The position numbers were made by a program, and so were the translations under genes. From positions 2,232,001 to 2,296,000 of the forward strand of contig OZ020486.1 in NCBI GenBank assembly GCA_963971405.1: 64,000 nt of DNA, written 5' to 3'. Below the pieces are notes generated by a model. It worked only from the letters and a program-made list of their open reading frames with translations, was not told the DNA's origin and did not search any database. Positions within the stretch are counted from its first letter, which is position 1. Each line of letters opens with the position of its first letter. This stretch comes from Psococerastis gibbosa. Lineage: Eukaryota; Arthropoda; Insecta; Psocodea; Psocidae. Below are positions 52,184-63,969 of the stretch, piece by piece.

Positions 52184-53800
52184 TTCCTTTAACCGTGACC
52201 GGTTTCTAATTAAAATAGCTTATTACTGTTGCGCTGCTGTAATCTAGAGAGACTTACTATATATTCTACATTTCCACAGATAAAGCATACATACTGTGTA
52301 TAGGTAGCCATAAAAATCTATCGAAATTCGAGACAGGCGCGGACTTCCCCCATGCATGAAATAGGAAATGCATTGGAAGTGGAAAATTATTTTTTGACAT
52401 TTGAAAGTTTTATTTTTATTTTTTTTAAGTTTTACAAACCTACGTGCGAGAAGAAACTGCGAATCATCGAGTTGGTGATGTTTTGTGCTTGCTGTTAGGG
52501 ACGTCCAATTTCGACCAATTACTTGATTTTGGAACCGAGTACACAAAATGAAGAACGAAAATCAGATAGAATCAGAGCACTCTAACGGAATCGATCATCA
52601 TTGACCCATAAGCTTTGGGCTTTGCACTATCAGGGGCTGTCAGTTCTGGGGGGGGGGGGGGCTCCGGGCCTCAGCCTTCGGCTGTGACCTCCCCCCAGTT
52701 TTTTTTTATAACGATCCTTGCACAAAAATGACGTCACACTGGTCACATTAGATTAGATCTTACCCTGTTCCATACAGCTTATTAAGAAAAATTTGTTTGT
52801 ATTATGTATTATGTAATTCACAATTGAAATTCTAAGCTAATGACACAGAAGCAATACCTATAATATTGGACATACCGACAGTAACGAACCGATATACCAC
52901 TCGGAATCAATGGCTCTGTAATCGATAAGAATTACTCGATTCTCGAATCGACTCGAATGGAAGAGGTAGGAGGTTCCTACCATCTATACCTTGTTGTTAA
53001 ATACCCCAAATTGTTAAACGTTACCAACAGCCGCCGTACACTGCAAGTGTAGGCTTAGTTAGCTAGGATGTAGTAACCAGGCTAACTGTGCGCTACGAAG
53101 ACATTTGGCGAAAAGCTAAACATTAGCAAAGATAAAATGTTAAAAGATCAAGTAGGTGAAATACAATTGAGGTGTCATAAGGGCGGAGTGTGGGAACTTG
53201 CGTTTAGTTCCGATCTCATTCCGCAGTGAAGGGGTGAAATGTCCAAGCCAGCAAGGGCCTATCTGCACTACCCCAATACATATTAAAGGACCCCTCTTGT
53301 TCTCAGTTAAAGGCATGGATCTGCGTAACAAGGGCCTATGTACATGACCCCCCAAACACACACCAGTTGATAATAATGTAATAACCACTTCTGTTGGGGT
53401 ACCATATTGTTGAAATCGTATATTATTGTTTTTCGTCCATGACTCATTTCAAGCCGTGTGGGAAAGGCGAGGTATCTGAAAATGTAGTCGATAAACGGGG
53501 TCTTGTTGAGTTGTTGTCTCCAATTGACCGCAAATTGCGGTCCGCAATCATTATAGGGCTGGTTTCAGAAAAATTAGAGAGAAGAAGAATGGAGGAAAAC
53601 TTAGAAAAAATACTGATGATGGGCAAAGGGCCTATCAAAATATGGTAGGGTACCGTGGTCTTATGAAAACGAGACAGCTAAGATGGCTGCCACCCTGCTG
53701 TATCGTACCTATATTTAAAAAAAAATCCCCCGGACCTCTGCAATCTGTATGCAGGGTTGTGGGTAGGTATTACACAACTAGCCTACAACAGGGGCGTAAA
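52184..53800. other. Intergenic sequence
   Basis: No gene was recognised. A G homopolymer lies at 52650-52661, beside a GGCTCCGGGCCTCAGCC patch. The frame at 53394-53648 (84 codons, charged C-terminal half) has no recognised family and no splice support. Confidence 0.35.
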
Positions 53801-54015
53801 GTTGATGGGGTCCATCTTGCCCCCCCCCCCCCCCAGCCTCGAGCATTGTAAGACGCGGTTCATGGAGACCCCCGGGCTTTCCTGTTTGCAGCAATATGAA
53901 TATAAGCATTCCTTTGTTAACTTTGTAAAATCTACAGTAGCTATACTTTACTACTATATTAAAATGCGAAAAACCCCACGACAGACCCCCGAGCCCCCCC
54001 CCCCCCTCTTTGGTT
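53801..54015. repeat. Degenerate relative of the 18822-19733 element
   Basis: A C homopolymer (53819-53834), GGAGACCCCCGGGCTTTCC, then AAAATGCGAAAAACCCCACG and a second C tract follow the order seen in the 59-kb copies. Confidence 0.5.
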
Positions 54016-54111
54016 AAATGTAATTTTATTTCTATATAATGTTAACCTTCGTAATGATAATGTTTTGAAATCATTCGAAGTTCAGAACTATATCAAACGC
54101 TTTAAATTTTT

Positions 54112-55008
54112 GCTTTCCAATTTATACGTAGTATAGCCTAAGGAAAGCTTTGTGATGGTCGAAACTTTCGATTCCGAGATTTCAACGGATTTACACGTTT
54201 TGAGGTCCCAGGAACCCAAAAAAGTGTTTTATACGAAATGTCTGTCTGTCTGTCTGTCTGTCTGTCGGTCTGTCGGTCTGTCTGTTCATCGATTTCCGGG
54301 CAAACTACTCCGTGGATTTGGGTGGAATTTGGCACGTAGGTTTACAAAAATCATACCTCGGGACCATTTCTTTTTATTTGGGGCTAACTCAATTTGGGGG
54401 GGTTTTATTCTAAAAAACTAAAAAACAAAGTCTAAAAAAATTATTTCTCAAAAACGGCTGCAACGATTTCTTTTAAATTCTCATATATTGTACTCGTTAT
54501 TAATGTTGACAAAATGCGGGGGGTCGCTTACCCCTTGATAATTTGCTTCTGGGGGTAAAAAAATAAAAATAACTACATTTTAATGAAAAATGACTAAAAA
54601 ATAATTTTTCTGCAAAACCTTTCTATCGATGATTTCTACCTTCAGGCATGTTTTAGGTGTTAAATTGAGTAACGAAACCGGATAGGTTGCTTTCCCAAAA
54701 AAATATTTGGTTTTGCACAAAAAATTATTTTTTGAAAAAAATTATAGAGAATTCGCTCTCAACTGCATTGCATGCCCTGCCATTATTGCTGTGTGGTAAT
54801 TAATGTGTTTGTCTGACCTATCTAGAATTTACCTCACTTCCAGTGACGTCCCTGACGTCAGGTGGACAACCCCCCCCCCCCCCTCCTCCCCCCGAGATAT
54901 CGGAAATTTAACCACTGGAAAATTATTTACCATGACATTACTCATATTCTCTATCTACTAATGTTGATAAATTGGAAAGCATCTTCGAGTAAACTTGGAC
55001 CGGTTCTT
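54112..55008 (+). repeat. R1 dispersed repeat, full copy
   Basis: It starts GCTTTCCAATTTATACG, with CC inserted in GTATAGCCTAAGG, and ends TTGGACCGGTTCTT. It contains CTGTCTGTCTGTCTGTCTGT and a C-rich tract at 54870-54894. An 8-bp CCTGACGT duplication near 54846 is private to this copy. Confidence 0.87.
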
Positions 55009-58000
55009 GTGAATTTGTGATTCCGAGAAAGGGGAAGCCTATGCATCAATAATATCCTTACGAAAAGCCTAATGACGGCATACACAGTGTGGCGAAATCT
55101 TACTCTCTGTCGGTAGTCCATCTCCGTAAGATTGCCACGTTATGTACAATACATACCTCAGCATATATTGTTTTAATTTTTTTTGGTTTGTTCGCATAAT
55201 TTATTTTCATAAATATTCAATCATTAGAATTCCCTTCTCTCAACCATATTGTTTATCATTTTCAGGCATGCAAACTTATTAGAGCAAACTTTCTTAACCA
55301 GTAAATAGTTTGGCGGGCATTTTGAACTTCCATCTCTATTTTCTTTATTTATACTTACTATTATTTATTATATTCACCTCCTTCAATATTTCCAATAGAT
55401 AACTTAAATATTAATAATTATAATAATAATGTAATCATAATAGACATAGTAATAATTATTTCTTCTTTCATTTAAATCTATTATTTTTCAAATCTTTATA
55501 TTTTGAGATTTTTTGATATCCGTTCTATGTCGCGATCAATTTCCCAGCCAACTCCCAATATCTGGCCTTCATCCTTCATTCCAAAATATGGCGTCTGGCG
55601 TAAATAAAGAGAGGACCTGTTACTATACGAAATCGATTTAATTATATTTATTAATTATATTTTCTATACGCCTTCTGGATTTTGAAATAAAAATGTTAAC
55701 ATCTACCTTCGGTAAGTCTATACCTCATAATTGAAAGCTTTTGGTCTTATAATCTTCCGATTTGATTGAGAATTGTTCCTAATCGCACACGTGTCTTTCA
55801 GAATGAACCCATTGTACCCTCCTTGGAATGGCTTAAGCACTCGAGGTGCGGGCCAGTACAGAGGACGAAGCCAAGATGTAATACTTAATTCCTATGTTGC
55901 CTAGGATGGGCTACCGACAGAGGGAGAGTGGTGTTGCCATCAACCGACAGCCGACCGGATCAGGCTAGGCCGAGGGACCCTCTCCTGTAAATATGTACAT
56001 TTAAAATTGTAAGTAATGTATATTTTGTACATTAGGGCCATGTAAAAATGTAAATTTAAAGTAGCTTTTATAAACAATTTCGCAATAATAATTTAGTAGC
56101 TTTTTCATAAATATTCATCTAGCAGTTTTGACACATTTTGTGAAAACAATTTCGCCATGATAACTTAGTAGCTTTTTCATAGAATAACTTAATAGCTTTT
56201 TCACATGATTTTTTTCATAAAATAAATTTAGTAGCTGATAAAATATTTTCGATAGTAGATTCCTTAAATAATGAATAATAGTATTAATTACAATTTTCGA
56301 CAAATTTAGTTTCCTTATAAACATTTTCGCAACGTTTTTTAAATAATATTTCGAATCAATTGTAAAGCGCAATTAACTTAGCCTACCTGAACTAATTTCA
56401 TTTATTATTTCCTTAACTTATGTTTAGTAAACTTTTATAGTGATTTAGTAGTAGCAAATACTTGAAATGTATTTAATCATTTATTGAAAATTTAGTTGAA
56501 CAATTTATTAGAACGCTGGTTAGCTTTGCCAAGGTTGGCTCAGACGCCTTAGTACCCTTTTTAGATAGGGTGGGTTTTCTGAGGCCTTAGGTGGAGGCCA
56601 TCGTATAGTAGTGGTTGTATGGTTAGCTAGAAACTGATTAGTTTGTACTTTAGTCCCTATAGTAGTGGGAGAGTATAATGTCGGTATTCTAGGCCAGACT
56701 TCTTAGTAGTTAGATAGTTAGTTAGTGGTCGTATCCAATAGTAGTTGTCGTTTGGGGGTTCTTCGAATATAATTTAGTACTTCGTCTTGTCAGGTAGGCT
56801 AATAACATTTTTAACTTTTCAGCATTAACGTTTTCTTTTCACAGGTCGGCGTGGCTGTCTCTTTATCAGTATTCCCGCAGCGTTTTGTGATCGTGGTTCA
56901 GAGCGTAGTAATACTACTTCCAGCCAACCGCAAGCCTGTTCTTTGGGGCTGCTGGTTTGGAATGTCGTATTCGATGTTGCGGTGACGCCATGTAGATCGT
57001 CCAGCCTGTCCATTTTCGACAGAGTTTCGGATGTATTCGAAATGGTCTTTCCCAAAACTATCCGCCTGTACCGCGAATTCACAATTCCGTAAGTAGCCTT
57101 CTGGTTGCAGAGGTTCTTTGTCTCTTCCAGATGTGCTATGCTGGGTTGTTAATTTTCCCTATATTTGAAATAACTAGCTTCTTGTGTTGTATCTTTTATG
57201 GATCCACTTGTTGTCATAGTTGAGGCCCTACTCTTCGCGAGTAACGGTTCTATTTATTCTCTAGTCACGTCAGCCTTATTTAACTTTGGTTTAGTATAGT
57301 TAGTTAGTCTTGCATAATACAGTATATAGTCATCTTGCCCTATTAGCGATTAGGGATAGTAGGTCTCTTATTTTCCAGTATGAATGTTAGTCAGTGTGAA
57401 TGGAATTCTGTATATTATATATTTAGTGGGTTTCAACCTTGTTTAATAATTGATATCTTCGATCTTCTGCTTACCTGGGTACACATAGTTAAGCTATTGC
57501 GCTACATTAGTTGTGCTATTCGCATATTTTTACTTAATCATTGCAACTTCAGTGCTTTGAAGTTTAGTAACCTTATTCCTGGTAATAACAATATTCTAGA
57601 TACATTTCTTATAATAATTGAATATAAATTGAACCATGCTTGACATAAGCCTCTTTTTATAATATAATTTCATATTTTAATAAAACTTGATTTAAAATAA
57701 ATAATCTAATGGTCTAAACTTAATCTTTAATTGGCATCAATTTAGCTAAATGCTTGCTCCTTAAGCGAGACTCTATTATACTTTTATACTTTTGATAATG
57801 TTTGATCGTTCATTAACTGGTAGGAGAGGAATAAGCCATTTATACGGTCGTACAATTATATCTATATATATTCTTTTGCATTATAATAAACTTAAATTTA
57901 TTAAATCTGTATTCTCCTTTCCAAGATAGGGTTCCCTTCGGATCTAGTGCGATGGATGGTATGGCTGTGTTGGCCTATTTTCTAACAAGCCCCTGCCAAT

Positions 58001-58734
58001 ACCCGACGAGAGCTGCCGGTGCGCTCAAGTGTGGTAACTGGCCCACAAACTAGGAGTGGCCCAATTACAACAGGGTCATTTCCATCCGTTATAATCTGTA
58101 TCATGAGCTAGGACTAATGGGTATTTTTCAAAGGGGCGCCGTGGAAATAACTCGCCCCACCCTTATGATTGCCCCCACCCCTCCCCCCTAAATCTTTGAT
58201 CCTTAGATCCACTAATGGTCAGTTACTGGTGAAGGTATAATATTTACCTGTTACTTGTGACATTTTGTCCCGAACTTCGTCTTTCTGATTTATAATGATG
58301 CACTTCTTTACGCTCCTACAGCAGCAGAACTACTCCGGGCCGCATTGTACTATACCTGCACCTAGTTTTATTATTAGTTAATCTCAAATATTTAAGAAGC
58401 CTATTTCAGTGCCAAGTAATAGGACTGCCGGTACGGTAGTGGTTTCCGTAGGGAGGAACGGCTACAACTTACAAGAGGGTGCAACCCTTGGTATTAACGT
58501 GATGTGGTCGTGTGGCCTCCTCATTTGCCTTCTTTGTAATTTCCTCTTTCTTGTTTGCTGCAATCAATATGAATCAATTTTTACTCACTTTACTTGATGC
58601 CCATTATTCACCGAACATTAATTGGTTCCACTGGCCTTTAAACATCATAGCCTCTGCAACTCCGTCGTACGTCATTCGCGTCTAACGAAGCCCCCTTTCT
58701 TCTTCAGTTGGAAACTTTAAGCTTCCCGCCAATT
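55009..58734. other. AT-rich region with degenerate short repeats
   Basis: No gene was recognised. At 56055-56240 the motif TAGTAGCTTTTTCATA occurs several times at irregular 35-60 bp spacing. At 56500-57400 TAGTTAGTTAG-like words are frequent. Minus frames at 56825-57082 and 56115-56372 have no family match. Part of it could be an unrecognised retroelement, but no RT, integrase or LTR pair was found. Confidence 0.3.
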
Positions 58735-58967
58735 CCTCGGTCTTCCCGTACATGTTTTGCATACTAGATCATAGGTTATCACATCCGTAAACCCTACATT
58801 TCCTTTCCAGTTTTATGCATCCCCGGGCCCCGGCAACCATTCTGGCATTCCACTCATTTCAGCCTCGGCGTTCCCATAGATATTTCGCATGCTGGATCAT
58901 TGCCTAGCACATCCTTAAACAATACGTTCCCTCTCCAGTTCAAAGCGTCCGTGGCAACCATTCTGCC
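58735..58967. repeat. Two diverged tandem units, period about 128 bp
   Basis: CCTCGGTCTTCCCGTACATG (58735) and CCTCGGCGTTCCCATAGATA (58863) start parallel blocks. They share TTTTGCATACTAGATCAT-like, CACATCC(G/T)TAAAC, CCAGTT and GGCAACCATTCTG(G)C segments. Confidence 0.7.
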
Positions 58968-59010
58968 TCTCGTCTCACGACGACGCCGCGCGGCCTTTCG
59001 CGTCCGGTCC

Positions 59011-59735
59011 ATGCACGTAGCCAGGGAGGGGGCTTTGGGGGTTGAAGCCCCCCCCCCCCCCCGAAATGTTAAAAAAAGGAGAGTTCTGGTGACAAAGACG
59101 TTATGGTGGCGAAAGGCATTGTATCAACAATAACGACAGGGAAATTAATTCTTGGTATGCTTATTTTACATGAAAGGCATCATAAATGAAAAATCAACAA
59201 ATTCACCAAGTACTTTCACAAAAATTTATTACCTAAAATGCTTATAATCCAATATTTCAGACCTATTTTTTCAAACTTTTTCTTCGAGCGAGGCCTACAG
59301 GCCCCCCTCAGTGGTAGGTTTATTCATCGGTAAAATTTCAACTGTACTGCTTGCAAAATGCGTAAAACCTCACTAATTTGGACCGATTAATCAGACCCCC
59401 GCGCCCCCTTTCTCCAGGGTATAATATCTTCTTCTTCAGCCTTTGTCCTTGGCTGGTAGGACATTTGACGCCGTGCCGCGTAATAGAGCAGGGCCAAATC
59501 CAGGGTATAATATGCGCAAATCCTCACTAATTTGGAACTATTTATCCTTTTTTCTTCTCCTAGGGAGACCCCGGGCCCCCCATTCTCCAGGTTCAAATAT
59601 GCGTAAAACCTCACTAATTTGGATCAATTTATCAATATTTTTCTGCGGGGGAGACCCCCAGGCCCCCTTTCTCCAGGTTATAATGTGCGTAAAATTTTGG
59701 GGTCCTAAAGCCCCCCTAGAAAATTTACGCCTATG
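59011..59735 (+). mobile_element. Relative of the hAT-like element
   Basis: The C homopolymer is followed by GTGACAAAGACGTTATGG, GGCATTGTATC and TTAATTCTTGGTATGCTTAT, then several GCGTAAAACCTCACTAATTT / AGACCCC units. It ends AAATTTACGCCTATG, one base from the CGCCAATG end at 19733. The left terminus is damaged (CATGCACGTAGCCAGG). Confidence 0.7.
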
Positions 59736-59965
59736 TTTTTTGTATACATTTTTATGGAACTGATTTATTAATAAAAGTAATTTTTACATTGAATATTCTG
59801 TGTTTGGAAGAGATCACACTTGAATTTTCCTAAACTTTTTGCACGTTCACATTTTTTGGTATACTCTTCCGAAAGGGTATTAATAGTACATTACATTGTC
59901 AAATATGCTGTATTAGTGGCAGGTATAGGCGGAAAGGCTGATAGGTCTAAAATAAAGCAGCTAGT

Positions 59966-60716
59966 GCCATTGACGTAAATTCCCAAAATTTCTGGGGTGG
60001 GGGACCCCAAGACTTTGACTCATTACTCATTCACTTCTGAAGTATAAGTATGCCTATTAAATTACATGACTTTTTTTTTGTTTAATATGCATGAAATACA
60101 CTATTCACTAAACTACTTGTATATTCAAGTTCAGTAAAACAAAGAAATTATAAAGTAAACTTTTGTTTTCGAACTTTTAAAAATTAAAAAAAAAAAATTG
60201 TTTATAGTCTCCTGAAATTTTTTGACAAGTTCTAACACGCTCAGCAACCGCGACGTCTCATCCTCTATATCCATGACGACCAAATTGCTGAATCTATTCT
60301 AAATGGTGGTACCGGGCGCGGATTTAGACATTTTTCTCGGAGGGGGCGGTAGAATTTAGCCTAAAATTGGTACCTATGCACTCAACTTCCAAGTATAAGT
60401 AACCAATACACCCTGGAGAAAGGGTGGTCCGGGGGTCTCACACGGTGAAAAAAAAATTGATAAATGGGCCTGAATTAGTGGGGTTTTACGCACATTATAC
60501 CTTGGAGAAAGGGGGCCCGCAGGGGTCTCCCGTACTTGGTAAATGTGTTGATTTTTTTATGATGTCTTTCATGTAAAATAAGCATACTAAGAATTAATTT
60601 CCCTTTCGTTATTGTGGATACTATGCCTTTAGCCTCCATAACGTCTCTGTCACAAGAAATCCTGAGGGGGGGGGGGCTACGGATGAACCTGGGGAGGCCC
60701 CTATTTCCGCTCATGG
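59966..60716 (-). mobile_element. Inverted relative of the hAT-like element
   Basis: Its plus-strand left end is CATTGACGTAAATTCCCAAA, the reverse of the 19733 terminus. The right part carries GCATACTAAGAATTAATTTC, the complement of the 19250 segment, and a G homopolymer. The right end CCCCTATTTCCGCTCATGGC is a damaged CCCCTATTTACGCCAATG. Confidence 0.7.
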
Positions 60717-61440
60717 CTAAAGCTAATTGATATGATTATCTATGACGATTGACGTACGCCGGCATGTATTTTATATTGAAATTAAACAGCACCTGTTATG
60801 CTATTGTGCATGGCCGAAGACTTAATTAGGTAATTTCTTTGCACATAAAGAAGGCCGATAATATACTCATGTCAATCAAATAAGTTATAAGGCATTACCG
60901 ACTATAGTTTTTAGTTGCTTTATAATTGACCAGCAGGACCGTGCCATAGGTACTAAGGTACCGTAGTTTAGTTTTATATTATTGCAATACGATTAAATTG
61001 CCATGAAGCCTGCTCTGATTGGAGTAGACTACTTGGGATGCTTTCAAATAAGATACGATAGTATGGTGTACACTGTACAGACGTAGCGTGTGTATCCATC
61101 GTTGTTATTCATTTTGTAATTGACAAGTATCAATTCAGTACCGTAACGATCAGTTTACGAGTGGGACGTGGGACGATGTCTCATTGGCCACCCCCGTCTC
61201 ATTTTCATGAAAATGCAGAAAAAGGGAATATTTTTTAAACTATTGTATATAAGTGCGAAATAGGCTAGTGGCTTTCAACGCATTTTGATAGCAAAAAAGT
61301 CTCCTCAGGTGGAAATGTTTAGAATAAATATGCACAAAATACTGAGTTTATACCTGAGGACATTGGCGTTCGTAAATATTTTTTTGTTATTAATGTTCAC
61401 TCAGAGCTTTTCACAGAATTACAATGACTTCGTTAGGACC

Positions 61441-61568
61441 GGTCCCACCATTGCTTGAAAAGTCACAGTAAGGAACACTTCAATTAGTCTACTCTGCCGT
61501 CTACCAATGCATGGCGGTGCCTTGTTATATTCCTCAACGAGACTTTTCAAACGGTGATGGGAACCACC
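61441..61568. mobile_element. Small MITE-like inverted repeat, 128 bp
   Basis: The ends are GGTCCCACCATTGCTTGAAA and TTCAAACGGTGATGGGAACC, imperfect inverted repeats. The middle has TACCAATGCATGGCGGTGCC. Related sequence lies at 28061-28184 and about 47828-47867. No target duplication was defined. Confidence 0.6.
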
Positions 61569-61839
61569 CATAATCTCCGTAACGTAGCTGGAGTCTTCAT
61601 AGGTACCGCTCCTAAGCCACTAAACTTATCTGCCAAGCCCCTTTAGAACCGTAATGCATGGAAACGGAAAAGAAGACACTTGACCACCACGGTGCTTACA
61701 CCAATTTACATAATCAAGCTAGCGCAAACCCGGAAGCATTACGCCAGTCGTGCGCAAGTCGTGTGCGCTCCGAATAGGCAAACAGCCAGAAACCCCCAAA
61801 ACAAAAAATTCACACGCCACCGTTTAATGAAATTCATAG

Positions 61840-62180
61840 TGACTAAGGGTGCACTGTGTGGGAAAGGGCCGCCCCTATTGGCAGAAGACCAACCCCCTGT
61901 CGGCCGCGGGGGCTCATTCAAGCGCTGCCGGTCGCCGCGTCCACGCGCCGCGCGTCTGTCCCGCACGTCCGTCCGCACTTGCGTCGTGTCCGGCGTGACG
62001 TCTTCGTCCTAAGACGTGTGTCTGCCACTTGCGGCCTATCTAGTGGGATTCCCAATACACGTGTGCCTTAAGTCAACCTGTTGCTGTTAAGTGTCTTTAG
62101 TGGTGAAGGAATTTAATGTGTAAGTGTTTAGTCTAGTGTGAATTTTTACAGATTTTACGGGATTTTATTTGAAGATTTTG
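61840..62180 (+). promoter_or_regulatory. CpG-rich promoter and 5' leader of the 3' gene
   Basis: This is the only strongly GC- and CpG-rich block in the window (about 61860-62030). It has an inverted CCAAT box (CCTATTGGC at about 61874), GC-rich runs and a CRE-like TGACGTC (about 61996). It passes into AT-rich leader and a consensus donor GGTAAGTTATT at 62181. The next good acceptor in this orientation is at 63775, just before an ATG. The transcription start is not fixed. Confidence 0.55.
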
Positions 62181-62794
62181 GTAAGTTATTTTCCTTATAT
62201 GTATGCCATGTCTAAGTATTTGTAACTACGTACCTACGAGTAATATATTATAAAATGGGGAGAAATATATGATATATATATATTATTATCTGACTTGGTA
62301 TAACTAACTAGGTTCACTCATCATTATATGTTCTAATAGGGGCGAGGTTTATTTTATTTTATTTTTATTTTTTATGCTATAGTATTGTATAGTGTACGCA
62401 TTAAGAAACCTTAACAATTTAACAATTTAAACAATCTATTTTTTTTATTTTCACTAGTAAATAAAATCATCAACAATGTATTCAATACATCAGATATTGT
62501 CGAAGGTACATTACAGGTTTATTTCCTCAAAAAGGCATAATTACATTATATATACAATACAATAAATTTATATTTCCATAAAAGTTAAGTTACAGTTATA
62601 CAGTATTCAATATAGTGCAGGGCACAGCCCCTGTGCAGCTTTAATTTGAAAAAAAGCTTAATCTACGTTCAGTAAGTAAGTCAGTAAGTAAGTTGTTCAG
62701 TCTTCGTTTGTCGTTGACAATATTTTTGTCTATAAGTTACCATGATCGATAGTGAAAAAATATCGATTGAAGAGCCGTCAAAATATCCGTTAAA
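62181..62794. other. Putative first intron, AT-rich
   Basis: This is simple AT-rich sequence with TA and TTTTA runs. No repeat or coding feature was recognised. Confidence 0.35.
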
Positions 62795-63045
62795 TTAGAA
62801 GAAATGCTCCTCTACATTTCGATAGGACATGTGACCTTCACTGACACCAATATTGGGACACCAGTAAGTTGTTGAACTCCTTCCCTTGGACTTTTGATTG
62901 TTCAAAATAGATTCAATACTGTAGTAGTCAATCTCTGTAAGAAAGAGAATATTTTTTTCTGTTTGTCCTGATATTTTTGATAGCTCTGCGAATAACTTGT
63001 ACACTTACAAGGCTGCCCCCTCCGATTGTATCTTTATTAGCATAA
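62795..63045 (+). repeat. Dispersed repeat, third copy of the 12020-12330 family
   Basis: GCTCCTCTACATTTCGATAG, GACATGTGACCTTCAC and then ACACTTACAAGGCTGC, CCTCCGATTG keep the order seen at 12020 and 14995, with a longer middle. Confidence 0.5.
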
Positions 63046-63557
63046 GTCGGGTAGAACCGTAGCTACACGAGTAAGAAGTTTCCGGGTGATTGCACAAAAT
63101 TTAACAAAATTAGACTGATTTTATGGATTTTTAAACCCATTCATTTTACCGCCTTCATGGTTGACCTAAGCTCATGTTTGGACAAGAATTATGTTCCAAA
63201 TCGCATTTTATAAAATAAAATTGATTAGGAAAATGTACGTACGGTACCTAATCTAATCTAACGCAGTATAATGTAATATGTAGTAATTTTACTACTATAT
63301 TAGTCGTCATTCATTTCCTGCGATTTTAGCTGATTATACATCCGTGCACACAAAAGTTCCGTTGGACGGACACCTGTTGAGCTATGATGAGTGCACATTC
63401 AACAACCCTAAGCAAGGCCGTAACCGGGGGGGGGGGGGGGTTCAGGCACCTCCTGGACCCCCTCTTGCAGTCCCTCATTCATTATCATTCTTATCAATTT
63501 ATTAAATTGTTAGACGGAAGAGGCAACCTCCTAATCAGTCATTAACCGAAATTATGT

Positions 63558-63655
63558 GGTAAGTTAGTGGTGGGTAAGTGGTAATACGATGCCTCGGCAA
63601 ATCATCGTGGGTTCGAATCCCGCCATGACCAAATTATTTTGTATTCTCTAATTTT
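63558..63655 (+). mobile_element. tRNA-derived SINE (family 1 relative)
   Basis: GTGGTAAGTTAGTGGTGGGT, an A-box-like GGTAAGTGGTAATACGATG and the B-box GGTTCGAATCC form the head. ATTCTCTAATTTTGACA follows, as in other family-1 tails. Confidence 0.65.
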
Positions 63656-63775
63656 GACACACTCATTCTCATAATATAGTAATATTCTGTTATAATATAA
63701 TGTACGACTCAAGTGCTCATCTCCCAACCCTCTCTTGCCGGACCGTCTCAACTTATTCTCACGATTTCATTACAG

Positions 63776-63969
63776 ATGCAGAGCATGGGAGACGGACACC
63801 TGTGGAGCAGCAGTGGGTACACAGTCAACAACCCCAGTGCCTGGGGGCCTCCCATACCTCCTGCCCCTGCCGCACCCCCTCCAAGATTCGACCTTCGACC
63901 TCTGAAACGACCTCTTAGCGAAAGTGACGACTGTGAAGATGCCTTTAGTGAAGGATCTTCCAAAGACCG
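63776..63969 (+). CDS. First coding exon of an unidentified gene, continues beyond the window
   Basis: The acceptor is ATTTCATTACAG, with ATG as the first exon bases. There are 64 complete codons plus two bases, ending at donor GTAAGA (63970). The protein starts MQSMGDGHLWSSSGYTVNNP. A Pro/Ala-rich segment (PPIPPAPAAPPPRFDLRPLK) follows, then an acidic/Ser segment (SESDDCEDAFSEGSSKD). Such composition is common at the N-terminus of transcription regulators, but I do not recognise the family. The leader is probably the CpG-rich exon ending at 62180. Confidence 0.7.

Noticed and set aside
53394-53648. 84-codon frame with a charged C-terminal half
   Set aside because: No family resemblance, no splice sites and no neighbouring element to support it. 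It is mentioned only in the intergenic entry.
56825-57082. 85-codon minus frame in the 55-58.7 kb region, possible retroelement gene
   Set aside because: No motif of RT, integrase, capsid or transposase was seen, and no terminal repeats were found around it.
61680-62012. 110-codon open frame in the CpG-rich block
   Set aside because: GC-rich DNA has few stops. There is no domain, no matching splice phase into 63776, and the block looks like promoter and leader.
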